Source: Stenocarpella maydis
Lineage: Eukaryota > Ascomycota > Sordariomycetes > Diaporthales > Diaporthaceae
Assembly: GCA_002270565.1 (NCBI GenBank)
Contig: NQMI01000011.1
Coordinates: 758,614 to 822,613 of the forward strand
Length of the DNA stretch: 64,000 bases
Direction: 5' to 3'
The notes under the pieces are model-generated. The model was not told the origin of the DNA. It searched no databases and was given only the letters and a program-made list of their open reading frames with translations. A program made the translations under genes and the position numbers. This document shows, in pieces, positions 43,971-54,856 of the stretch (positions are counted from its first letter, which is position 1; every line of letters begins with the position of its first letter).

Positions 43971-45029
43971 ATGGGAGGCCGAATCGATTGTTACATTGAC
44001 ATTGGTGAGAATCTAGGGTTTCGAGGCCAACGGCAAGACGCCCATACGCTCGCGTGCTCTCTGACTGACCACGACCCATCTCGCAGCGTCCTTTTACAGC
44101 TACCTCGGCTTTGCGTATCTGGTTCAGAATCTAAAAACCCTCGAATCCTATGGCGTCCAAGTAGAGTAAGTCGGCCAGTTCCCGGTTATATGTCGCGTGG
44201 CTCACCATACGGCTTCTCTAGGTTCCACCCCGTTTTGCTGGGCGGTATAATGGCGAAGTCCGGTACGAAAGCTATCTGCTCACTGCTCACTGCTCCACGA
44301 TAACCTGAGAAAGGAAAATGTGTATCACTTTTCTGAAGCTGATTCTTTCTTCCTGATGAAGGCAATAATCCACCCTGGTTCAACAAAAGAAAAGCAAACT
44401 ATGGGCTCTTCGAGGGCAGGCGAGCAGCAACTCGCGCAGGGAAACCAGAAATCCAGTTCCCAGAGGATCTCATGCCCATGAGCCATACTGTTCTTGTGAG
44501 ACCCAACGTGGCGGTCTCTGTTCAGGGAGAACATATAGTCTAACCAGGCTCATAGCCGTTGCGTGTTCTCCACAACATTAAAGCCAACTACCCCCGCGAG
44601 GTGTATCATGCCACCTGGGCTCATCTGTTCCAGAGGTTCTGGACACCTCCAAACCTCGACCTCACAAAAGGCGACGTCTTGGCCAAGGTCCTCGCCGAAC
44701 TTGAACAATTCTCGTCAGAGGAATGCGAGCAGATACTGGCCGCTGCGCAGTCACAGGAGGCCAAGGACGCGCTCACCAAGTCGACACAGTCGGCCCTGGA
44801 CAAGGGGGCATTTGGAGCGCCTTGGTTGTGGGTGAGGAACGACAAGGGAGAAGCAGAGCCCTTCTTTGGTAGCGACAGGTTCGTACTCCTGCTACTGACG
44901 ATCCTGTGGTTCTCTGTCGGGCGTACCAGCTGACTGATTGCAACAAGGTTCCATTTTATATACAAATACCTTGGCCTGCCTTACCAGGACATCAATCTGC
45001 TACCGCCAGAGGCCAAATCCAAGCTGTAG
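43971..45029 (+). CDS. Kappa-class glutathione S-transferase with peroxisomal -SKL terminus
   Basis: Six exons, 43971-44004, 44087-44165, 44222-44262, 44362-44495, 44556-44878 and 44948-45029, encode 230 residues. The DsbA-like thioredoxin fold of GSTK is clear. DIASFYSYLGFAYL holds the catalytic Ser region (about 12-16), LLGGIM follows in the expected place, and the C-terminal half has LRVLHNIKANYPREVY, GAFGAPWLWV and EPFFGSDRFHF. Kappa GSTs are found in mitochondria and peroxisomes and conjugate glutathione or reduce lipid peroxides. The last residues are AKSKL, a canonical PTS1. Every junction keeps frame and uses GT-AG. It shares a promoter with the HSDL2-like gene and converges with Swc5. 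Confidence 0.93.
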
Positions 45030-45185
45030 CCAGCATGGCTGAAATGCGCATGTGTTGATAATCAAGCAGTTGCTCTATCTGCAAATTGGGGTATCTCTAG
45101 CATTTGGTCTTGTCCTGCGCCGCTCGTTAAGCAAAATATCATCCCTGCAAAATGGCTCTATGTAAACTCCAGGGGTCGCCGCCTC

Positions 45186-46313
45186 TCAAACCTTCGAAGC
45201 AATCCTGACTCGTCTCGCCTCCTCCTCCCTCCTCGCCTCGCTGCGGGCGAGGAAGTCCTGCCTGTCTGCGAACGCCCCCTTCGCCCTGCCCGCGAGCACC
45301 AGCTCGTCCTTGATGCCTTCCTTATCCACGAACCCAGCCCAGTCCATGCGCGACTTCTCGACCGTGTTGAGCTTCTTCGCCTTGTCCTGCCTAGCCTGCA
45401 GCCTCATCGCCATGCCCAGATTCAGGTCCGTCCGCTGGCCCAGCTCCGCGGCGTTAGCGGACACGGGCTCGAAGGCCGAGCGGAAGGCCTTGCGCGGCAT
45501 GCGCTTGTCCGGCTGGTCGGCATCGGCGGCATCAGCGGCGTCGGCGTTCTCACCCTGCGAGGCGAGGTATAGCTTTGCCTCGGCGGAGTCGCGCTGCACC
45601 ATCTTCTCTTCGGTGTGGACCTTGCCAGCGAACCTGTACGTTCGCTTGATCTTGATCATTTCGCCGGGTTCGCCGTCCTTGCCAGCTGGCACCTGTGCAT
45701 TCAATGAGCCGACATCTCCTTGCGCTGTTGAAGCGTCACCATTCTCGCCTTGTATATTTGCTCGAGAACGCTGTTTCGTAGGCATAACTGGATCGGCTGT
45801 CATTGCCGCCCACAGGGCATCAACGTCGACGGTCACGGGTCCAGTCGCCACTTGGGACTTGCGCTCTGCTTTTCTGAGAGGAGCGACAAGTCAGTCTCTG
45901 AAATAGCCGCCGGCCGTCCGAGACAGGACGTTCGGACAGGAAAGAAGGACGGCAGATACTCACTCTACAGCGCGCATGCTCCGCGTCTTGATCAGGCCGC
46001 CCTCGCCACCTTCATCTTCGTCGTGTTGCATCTGGCGGCTTTTCTTCTGCTTCTTCTTGCCCCTTCCGATGATGGCCTCATCTCCAGAATTCTCGAACCC
46101 GACGTCCTCTGCATCTTGGCCGTCGCCAGCCGGTGGTTGCCTCTTCCGCTTCACGGACGCTGGTTCGGAAGCATCGCCAGCAAGTTCGTCTTCGTCGCCA
46201 GAGGGAGCGTCGCCAGAGGGAGCGTCGCCGCGCTCGATTGCTTCGTCTGGCGCGAAGTCCGAGTCCTCAGACGAGGCATAGTCTTCATCATCGATCGTGG
46301 GTTCATGCGACAT
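45186..46313 (-). CDS. swc5: SWR1-complex protein 5 (Swc5), BCNT/CFDP1 family
   Basis: Two exons, 45964-46313 and 45186-45873, 345 residues. The 90-nt intron (donor GTGAGT, acceptor CTCAG) joins at a Glu codon. The N-terminal third is acidic and disordered (DDEDYASSEDSDF) and holds a short in-frame duplication of GDAPS. The C-terminal BCNT-C domain (about 270-330) is diagnostic: LNTVEKSRMDWAGFVDKEGI, then LARSEARREEEARR. A conserved FAGKVHTEEK strand region lies before it. Swc5 activates the ATPase of SWR1, which exchanges H2A for H2A.Z in nucleosomes. It converges with the kappa GST, 156 bp between stops. Confidence 0.95.
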
Positions 46314-47555
46314 TTTTGTGGTGGACCGTGGTGTGAGTGGGAGGTCCAAGGCAGTCACGTCTAGAATTCTGAGCGCGCATGGAATTGGAGACCATTTTGT
46401 TTGACGTTGACCCGGTCTGCACCAAAATAGACTATTAACGCAGCCCGGGGCTGCTACAGGCACTTACACCAGTTTCTTCTGGACCACCACGAACACCCAC
46501 AGTTTGCATCACAGCCCATTGATCGAAAAAAAAAAAGGTAAGAAAAAAAATTTAAAAAAATAAAAACCTTCGACAACACAACATGCAACAGGCAGGATTC
46601 GCTGGTCATCACCGACCCACCTACTAATTACCCTCTCACAAGCTTGATTACAGGACAGCGAACGGGATCCGATATTTTCTTGTGGATATGGTGGCATGTA
46701 ATAGCCGTTTTCCAGTTGCAGTTTTATGCACCCGGTTAAGTCGTGGGTCGATAACCAGCGGTGCTTGATAACACGGAGCCGTATGCCGCCTGGCCAAAAC
46801 TCTTGAGTCTTCCCCCGCCGGTTTCATGGAGGCATGTGGCCTCGACTATTCCCAGAAATGGAACTGGCATCACCGATGGTGACCTTGGTGCCCTGCAACA
46901 AGACAGACAGCCTGCTGGAACGGTCCAGACGGAGATGCCCCTCACGTTTGTGAGGTTGTTTCCGCCCGGATCTTGGTCCGGGATGGGCGTCTGTCAGATG
47001 CAAAAGGGAACTGTAACCCTACCAGCGATTGTATTCCCCCGATAACAACTCGCACTATTGTATGCGCCCTTATCACTCTGCAGCCGAGTGACAATGTCTT
47101 GGCCATGTGTTGAGGAACCGATAGGCACAGAACGAACGCATCATGCAGATCACTATACTATCTCATGCATTTTGCTTTTGATGCTTCGCTGACACGGGCA
47201 ACGAGAGTGGTAGGCCTCTTGGAGGTGTGCAATCATTCGCCCGTCAACGCGTTTTGTGGGAATTTGTTCGGCTCGACCATAGATTTGTGTCACCGTTGAT
47301 CCAACGGCCGGTTTCATTTGATTCATGCAGATGCTGATCAAGGGATGCGGCGCATCATTCACTGCGAACTTCACAGGACTTGCCGCCCTCGTCCCCATTA
47401 CATAAAGATGGCAGTTTCGCGCCCATCTTTTGTTGGCATGAGAACTGCAGCAACGGAATAAGCATTGGGAAACAGAACCTGTAAGCCAGCTTCTTCGTAG
47501 CCCTGCGAGACCTATCACGGACTTATATTCAGGTGGCAGACCAAGAAGTAAAATC
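46314..47555. other. Intergenic region with no supported gene
   Basis: About 1.2 kb between the Swc5 start and the zinc-finger gene start. It contains an A-rich tract near 46525-46567. Frames on both strands carry no recognisable domain. Confidence 0.6.
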
Positions 47556-48403
47556 ATGGATGAAGAAATATGTGATTGGGATTTCTTCTTCGGAGTTTCA
47601 GAACTGCTACATAGCTACCCTGCACCTGGCACTGATGTTGGCGTTGCGTATTCTAATCATTTTGCCGCGGACGAGCACCGGGACAATGAAGCTTCGATTT
47701 CCAGTCTCGTTGACTCCCAGCACATCAACCCGCGAATCCTCGAAACTGGAAGCGGGTCTCCTCCCCAGCTTGTTCCATGCCAGGGTGTTGCAAGGCTCAG
47801 CTCAGCCGATGGATCGCAGGTAGCGGTTGCAACTCTTTAGGGTAAGCCGCCTGCCCATTCCAACGAGCCGACCTCGCCTCAGCCTGCTTTAGGGAGCCCA
47901 CTGGTGATGGAGGAAACTTCATTTTCACCGGATCCATATGCGAACCACTCGCCTGGTACAGGTGGCTCCACTGAACGAAAGTTTGAGGAGCTGGCTATGC
48001 CGGAGTTAGGAAGAGACGAGTACGTCATCGACGACGTCTTCTATTGCCCCTGGGCGATGTGGCATCCTGAAGACGAGAAGATCTGTGTGAAAACGTTCGA
48101 CTCGGCACGGGACAGGAAGTGAGTCGATATCAAAAAGTCTAAAATTAAAACATGTTACTGACAATGCTCAGAAAACACCTTAAGGCACATGTGAAGCCGG
48201 TCCGATGCCCGTCTTTTGGGTGTCGAATGAGAACAGCTGAGCAAAGAGATATGGAGAGGCACGTCCATGTCCACGGACGTCAGACGGACCGGCCGAGATT
48301 CTCTTGCCCGTATTGCAAGAGCAAGTTCACGCGAGATGACAATATCCCGAGGCATATAAAGAGTATCCACGGTGTGGAAACTCAAAGGCGTGGATTCCGT
48401 TGA
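47556..48403 (+). CDS. Small C2H2 zinc-finger protein, three fingers
   Basis: Three exons, 47556-47819, 47883-48118 and 48172-48403, 243 residues. The first intron (donor GTAGCG, acceptor CTCAG) is inferred because the frame otherwise meets a stop; it rejoins in phase 0. The N-terminal 140 residues have no known domain. Three fingers occupy the C-terminus: an atypical one with a long spacer between the Cys pair (FYCPWAMWHPEDEKIC, ending HLKAH), a C-x4-C finger (VRCPSFGC to HVHVH) and a classical C-x2-C finger (FSCPYCKSKF to HIKSIH). The second intron lies inside the first finger. A nuclear DNA-binding role is likely, target unknown. It borders the repeat-rich accessory part of the window. Not recognised as a named family. 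Confidence 0.8.
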
Positions 48404-49182
48404 GTCGCGGAGTGGAGGCCTACAGAACGACAGCAAATATCATTATTCGTGGTAATTCAAATTGAATACAATATTAAACAAACAATGAGACCGTCCGACT
48501 GGGGTTTTCCTCCTCTGCTGATCCACCTATATACCTAAAGGAAGAGCCCTCTATATATCTAGAGGAAGAGCTCTCCACACACCAAAAGGAAGAGCTCTTT
48601 ATATGCCTAAAGAAAAGGCTCTTTTAAATATATAATGAAACTTTATTTAAATATATATAAAAGTTTTTTCATATATATTTAAAAAAAATTAAAATATTTT
48701 AAATGATCTTTCTTTAAATATATAAAGGGTCTTTTTTAAGTATATTAAAAGCTTTATTAAAACTAAATAAAGAATTTAAAGGGTTAGGGTAGTAAAATAG
48801 CTCTTTTCATCTTTAAGAGGTATAAGAATTCTTAATAAGCTGCATGCTTAATGCTTATACTAGGTGGGTGAATATGGTTAAGCTGGGTAGGCGGATGTTA
48901 ACTGAGCTGCAGCCCCCTTAAGATTCTAGCTATGGTTGCCTGGGGGCGTTATTAATGGGCGCATGGACCACCGAGTGCCCCGTGCTCAGCGCCCTGGCAT
49001 AACGCCCTCTGGGCGTAGGCAGACTGCTATTCCAACATAAATATTTATACTTAGATACTTGGTTATGATACAAGCGAGAGTTTGGGGTATCTTTGAAAGC
49101 AATGAGAAATCGGGTCCAACATGCCCCACCATAGAAAGCATTGTCACGGACATTGGCACAGCAAGAGGTCACTGTTGTATCG
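48404..49182. other. AT-rich, probably RIP-affected spacer
   Basis: About 0.78 kb between the zinc-finger and GH43 genes. The left half holds a 24-bp minisatellite. From about 48625 to 48860 the DNA is strongly AT-rich with TATATA and TTTAAA words, resembling the RIP-degraded tract at the right end of the window. No transposon domain can be read. Confidence 0.7.
48536..48631. repeat. 24-bp minisatellite, four diverged copies
   Basis: Four consecutive units with exactly 24-bp spacing of the GAAGAGC core (48541, 48565, 48589, 48613). The consensus is close to CTAAAGGAAGAGCTCT followed by TATAT-like sequence. The last copy is altered to GAAAAGG-like text. The AGAGCTCT centre is palindromic. Confidence 0.88.
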
Positions 49183-50340
49183 TCACCCATGCAAAGTAAC
49201 TGTGCCACCAGAGATACTCATGTCGATGGAGTGCATGCATCTCAGGTTCGAGCCTGGACAGTTGGCATGGAAGAGAAGAGCGTCCCCCTGTGGCGTGGCC
49301 GTCGCCCCGCCGGGGGACTGGAGGCTGAATGCGCCCGAGGCGAGCAGCTGGCCCCTTCTCTGGTAAGGGCCGGCGATGTTGTCGGAAGTGGCATATTTGA
49401 CGTCGTACTTCGGGTCTGTGAAGCAGTGGCTGCTGTAGAAGAGCACGTAAGGGCCGTCCCGGGTCCCGATGATCTGCGGCGCCTCGACCAGCGGCCCGTC
49501 CTCGTCGATCCTGTCCAGGATCTGCACCGGTCCGCCGACTTTTGTCGTCCAGTCGTTTACATTCATCTCCTGCAGCATAATAGGCGTAGGATGCAGGGGT
49601 TCGACTCCGTTATTGCATTCGCCGCCTAATCCGACACTATTTCCGTCTCTGAAAACATTCAAGTCAGTCTTGTCTTGTGGATATCGTCAGTCTAGACTGC
49701 AGCTTACTCCTTATAAACAATGTAACGCTTGTTGTTCCTCTGGTCGTAGAATGACGAAGAGTCTATGGCTCCACCAGTACTCGCAATATCGGGGCAGATT
49801 ACAGGGCCATCCCGTGGTGTGTACGGGCCCTCGATCTTGTTTGACGTAGCGATGCCAACGCAGTGGAAGGGCTCGTTGCCTTTTAGTGCCCCAGAGTAGG
49901 TCATTATATACCTGTGGTCTTCCTCTGGCGGCATCCGCTTGACGTCAGGCGCCCAATTGTGAGCGCCGGTGGTCCAAGAGCCGCTGTTGGGCAGGGCATC
50001 ATGATTGATGATGGACCACGGTCCGCCTGGTGAGTCTGCAACAGCGACTTGAATGTTGTAACCGTTCCCATTGGTTGCAAATGCATACCACTTCCCGCCA
50101 TCAGATGGCCATGCCTCCATATCAATGTTAGATAAATACTTGAGGCACGTGGGGTATTGCCTCACTCACTTGCTCTAGCGAAGGATCAGGGAAGTCATAA
50201 GTCCGTCCATCAAAGGCTGCAGATATAGCCCTCTTGCTGTGGAGGCTGCCCTCGGGCAAGACCATGGGGGTGGCAGTGACACATTGGTGCAGCAGCGAGG
50301 CCAGGAGACCCAAGGCTGCGAGGCCACGGAAGGAGTGCAT
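49183..50340 (-). CDS. Secreted GH43 family glycosidase (arabinanase/xylosidase type)
   Basis: Three exons, 50170-50340, 49708-50114 and 49183-49648, 347 residues. The ATG at 50340 begins a secretion signal (about residues 1-23, hydrophobic core LAALGLLASLL). The five-blade propeller catalytic triad is visible: general base Asp52 in FPDPS, transition-state Asp115 in NWAPDVKRM, and general acid Glu248 in LVEAPQII. Other family strings are KWYAFATNGNGYNI, GAIDSSSFYD and FYSSHCF. GH43 enzymes cleave alpha-L-arabinofuranosyl or beta-xylosyl links in plant cell wall. Substrate cannot be settled from sequence. The first acceptor, ATGGAG at 50115-50120, is unusual but preceded by a CTAAC branch site. 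No carbohydrate-binding module is attached. Confidence 0.92.
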
Positions 50341-52327
50341 AGCAACGAGAATGTTGGCTACCGGAGCAGAAGTGCAACAAGAGCGGTATAATAAATGAGA
50401 CCGTATGAGACGGGGGTGCACAAACTACTGGTTGTGTGATATGGGAATCGAGTCTTTACAACGAGACGTTGGTTTTTGACATGTCTCGAAGATCTAGACA
50501 CCCGTCGAGGATGAGAGATGAGGGACGACACTGGCGCCTTTTGTAGCACAGTGCCATCACTCATTCTCGCAGCCGGGCTTCGGTCTCGTGAGGCATGTGT
50601 CAATGTTACTTCTTCAATGACGGCACAGCCAGACAGCCAGCCAGCCAGCCCGCCCGCCAGCCCTCCACTGCAGATCCGACTCTTGTCAGTCAGCCTGCAG
50701 GAGGTAGTGGTAATGGCATTGTGCCAGGCCACTGGACCTACATCTCATCCCAGGCGTGCTTGGCCGGATGTGCGCGTGGCCCCGGTGCTACTGCCGTCGA
50801 CGACACGGGTAATGCGGCCAATGAGGCGGCCACGACCTCGAGAGCAAATAGGAGGACCGTGGAGTGGCTTGTAAGAGTGGATGGATTGTTCTGGCGGTGG
50901 GTCGACAACCAAGGCAGCCGGCTCTGCTCTCGGGTGCGAGAGGTAGGTTTGTGCCGTTACTCGGCATGAGCCCGCAAAGACTGCAGGGCTACTTTGCCTC
51001 GCATGGTCGCGTGGCAGAGATGTGCTAGTCTCGTGGCTCTCCGCAAAGTCAGGACTCGCCAGAGCAGGATTCGATTCGCAGGGCTGAGCAGTGTGCTTGG
51101 ATCCCCAGAGCAAAATCCCAGCTGGCTGTGGCCCACGGCCGAGCGGCCGCCGCTGAGAGCCCTTGACGCACGCCTCCTCCTGGCAGCCGATCGCAACGGC
51201 AGAGCTGACAAGCGCAGGATCCCCCCAGGCATCCGGCTGTGGGCGTCTGGCCCTCGGCTGGGCGGTGGCAGGGTGCATGTCCGCAGAACCAAGCCTCCTG
51301 CCCAGTCCGGGGACCAGACGAGGTCCGGCGCGGTGACAGGACGCACAAGGCCGCCTCTCCCGATGGGTGGGCGCGGGGGGGGGGGGGGGGCACATGGCAC
51401 GCCATGACTTGTCGGGTCGGTCTTCGGGACGTCGAATCACAGGCGGTGGCATGCGTCGGTTGTGTACTCCGTGTACTTCTGCTCGCAGGCCTGCCGGCTC
51501 TCCCTCCTCGCGCCTTGTGCGCGATGCGTCAGAGGGCACGATGGGACGCTGAGATGTCGCGGGGGCCGCCCAGGTGACTGCTCTCATGCCGGGCCCGTCT
51601 CCATGCCCAGGGCAGAAGGGTCCGGGGCATTCATGGCATGCCGTTGTTGTTTGTAGTTTCCGAGCGGCGTTGCATCCGATGACCTAGGCCAAGATTGGCG
51701 AGCTGTAAAATTCCCGAGCGGCGCCCTGCCCTGCCGGTATTTGGGCCGTGGCGGTGTCTCGAAGACCTGTAGTGGGCCCCTGCCGTGCATACCTACCTAG
51801 GGTGGTACGTATACCAACGTATACGTGGTCAGGGTAGTATATGCTATATGCTGTGCGCCTGGTATTCCCGGTTGCCGGCCGCCTGCTGCTGGGCCTGCAG
51901 TGCTCCCTGTCCCACGTCGCATACAGGACGAGACACATGTTCTCGCTTCCAGATTGTTTCTGCGGGACAACTGGCCAATCTTGGCCCACCTTGGTCCATC
52001 TTGGTCCTTGACCGCTGACCCGGGAGACGGGGTGACCCCAGCTTGCACGTCAACACGTCGATCGCCCCGGATATCCACTCTCGGGACGAACCAAGACTCC
52101 CATTTAAGCTTATGCAGTCGCAGCGCTCACATCTCCCCGTGCCCAGGGCCCCACCAGAGTGGCCCAGATGCTGTGCGCCCCTCGGTTCTCTTGCCATGTC
52201 AGCGCTCTAGCCCAGCCTGCCAACCCCCCCTTGTTCCCCCTCAAGGCTGCCACTAGAGGGCCAACATATCGAGCGCCAATCACTTCAGGCCACTCATGAC
52301 GGGGTTGCATCATCCCTCGTGACGTCC

Positions 52328-52392
<65 letters not shown>

Positions 52393-53723
52393 TTGGGTGG
52401 TATGAGAGAGAGAGAGAGAGAGAGAGACCTCGCTCACTGCCGACTTTGACTCGAGCACCACCTCCCGTTGTGGTCATTATTTGTCCAGCCACCCCACCGC
52501 AACGACTCGGGACCGCGCACAGGCACGCCAGCTCTGCACAAGCACACCAACCCTTTCGACTTGCCTTTAATCCCACTCGCTGGGAGACAATTGTTGTGAC
52601 TAAAACCCTCCCCGCCCCCGCTGTGTCTGCGGTCAACAGCCAGTCGTTGAGTCCTGCACCAACATCAGGAACCGCAGCAGCCTCTGACAGCAGGCTGGAG
52701 GGGGGCGTGACCCTGAACCAGGCGTCATAGCGCCCGCAGCATGGCTGTCAGGTCATGAGATGACCAAGAGATTTCTTCACACGACACCAGAAACTATGCC
52801 GGCTTGTGGGTTGGAGTTGATGTCCTTGAGCCATGAGTATCCGATGCAGAAGACGCCAGCCGATATTACCTCGTGCTCAGTGGAAATAAAAGCAATAACT
52901 GTATCTCTATTGGAGCTGGCGGCAGCTGCGGTCATCACTGCATGCCCTCGTCTTGGCCACATAGGATTGCTCTATCCGCCACTTCTCGAGCCTGTCAGAA
53001 CAGTCGGGCACACCAAGTTCCCTTCAAGCAGGACATACCCGAACCAAGTCCGATACTTATGCACCTGCGATGGCCTGGTCGCCATACTAGGTATATCAAG
53101 AGGTAAATCCTCATGTCCGCTATAAATGCATCTATATATATCCCCCTCAAAGAATTAGGAAAGCCATTTTTGACTAGGAATATGGAAAATTTTAAGCATG
53201 TTATAGTCCGGTTTGACTATGAATATTGCCACTTGATGGCAAGGGCATGGATTAGCTTGACTGGCAAGGGCTAAACATGTCTTGGCAGGGAACGCACGTT
53301 CAAATGTGGCAAAAGCCCTGCATAAAACGGAAACATGACACTCAGGGGCACAGGAACACTACTGAAGTTTGGAGGTGAACAAATTCAACTGTTGTCTTCG
53401 CAAGATTGGTAAGCTGTGGCTCAGACAGAATGCCGCATAATTCGAGACGCTCAGCCAACTCCACTTGAGCCTCAATGTAAAGACACATGACTTGCCTCGG
53501 AATTCCCAAGGGGGGTGGGACATGAGGGGTAAGCCCGGTGTTCAGCTGAATTTCAACTATAGGATGGTTGGTCACTTGAGTGCTGCTTGTGGGGATCAAT
53601 CCATGCTCGGTTCAGAATTAGACGATCTTAGTGCTCGCCCCTTGGGCTCCCCCCCAGGATACTGTTTTGTGGAACCAACACCAATCTCTCCTCTTTTCCC
53701 TCAAGTTTGACCCTGTTGGCGTC
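50341..53723. other. Intergenic region with simple repeats, no supported gene
   Basis: About 3.4 kb. Repeats: CCAG-type units near 50628-50660, a poly-G run near 51375-51390, and the compound microsatellite at 52328-52425. A TACTCCGTG word lies at 51465-51473 and a TACCTACCTAGG word at 51790-51801. The left end holds the GH43 promoter. Frames are long in GC-rich parts but overlap on both strands and carry no domain. Confidence 0.6.
52328..52425. repeat. Compound microsatellite T22, (GT)21, (GA)11
   Basis: A 22-base T run (52328-52349), about 21 GT units (52350-52391), a 12-base spacer, then about 11 GA units (52404-52425). Confidence 0.95.
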
Positions 53724-54856
53724 CTACGCTCCAAGAACCCATTCATAGATGTCAAGAGGCTTTAGCGCAGGATAGGAAGCACTCAAACGACCACCCATCG
53801 ACATCAGTCCCGCCAGGGAAGCCTCCGCATCATCAAGTATAGCGGCCGCCAGACCGTTGTTGCCCTCCTGCTCGCCCACATACTGGCAGGCTGCGAGAAA
53901 GCTGCTGTGCTCCGCGGCGAGGAGTGGCCGCGTTCTCTCCAGGTCGAGTGACGCGAGGGCTGAAGCGGGGCGGACCCAGAGACCGTCAGACCCGCGATAA
54001 TTCTGGTACGATACAAGGTCGTTCCGGCGTACGACTATGACATTTGTGACGCCCGGGGAGCTGTCGATAAAATCGGCTGCAGCCAGGATTCCATCCTGCA
54101 GGGCTACAGTCAGCTGTTTGTCTCGTTTCCTGAATGGTGGTTGAGCACTTGCGTAGGTTTCGTAATGAGCCTTACGAGGGCTTATCGCCAGGGAGACATG
54201 GGCAGACTGGGCTTCAGGTAGTCTCTTGTAGTACCGCACCATGGTCCCCAGAAGGCTGAGGCATTCTGGGACGGCCATGACAGCAACCAAGACCTTGTAT
54301 CCTGCGGCACTGAACACGGGGATCAGAGAGGTGCAGTCTTCCGGACGGCGGCACCCACTCTCGAGGAGTACATCTAATCTGCGCTGGATGACCCATGTAG
54401 TCGCTAGGTCGAACCACTTGCGGGCATCTGTGCTTGCGGCAGGGGACGCTAGATGAGGTGCATTCTTATTCAAGTTGGCGTATTCGGGATCTGTGTCCGA
54501 CATGAGCATATTGGCAACAACTGGCTTTTGGATTAGGTGGCCTCTTGCGGAAGGAGCAGCTGTCTGGCAGACTCACGATAGATCTTGTAGGTTTCGGGGG
54601 TGAGATGTGCTGCTTGACGTTCTTGAAGTGCACCCAGCAGGTCAGCAGCGAGACGAGTCTTTCCGGCTCCTGTCTGTCCGACGACGAAAATGGCAATTGG
54701 CTGAATGCCATCCGTCAGGTGGCCGACATCCTTCAGGTGGGAAAACTCCTCCGGGACAACAAGATTGTCAAAAGTCGCCTGGTTGTCGATATCTTGGAGG
54801 ACACAGTCGCCTTGCAGCAATTCAAGGCCTGCGAAGTCTATGGTGGTGGTATTCAT
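53724..54856 (-). CDS. P-loop protein with zeta-toxin-type kinase features
   Basis: Two exons, 54577-54856 and 53724-54520, about 358 residues, with a canonical 56-nt intron (donor GTGAGT, branch-like CTAAT, acceptor GCCAG). A Walker A motif GQTGAGKT sits at residues 60-67 after a hydrophobic strand. The spacing, the downstream DTDPEY acidic motif and the later Arg-rich helices resemble the zeta-toxin/UDP-GlcNAc-kinase-like P-loop family, whose bacterial members phosphorylate sugar nucleotides. Fungi carry many such genes of unknown role. I see no partner antidote gene, no signal peptide and no membrane segment. The gene looks intact. It lies between GH43 and a divergent multicopper oxidase in the accessory part of the window. 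The family call is moderate; a different P-loop kinase is possible. Confidence 0.75.

Noticed and set aside
47153..47557. 134-residue minus frame upstream of the zinc-finger gene
   Set aside because: Begins without an ATG context that fits, no domain, overlaps the zinc-finger gene's promoter.
50745..51587. Overlapping long frames in the GC-rich spacer (for example 280 residues on minus)
   Set aside because: Three or more frames are open at once, Arg/Pro-rich, with no domain; typical of GC-rich non-coding DNA.
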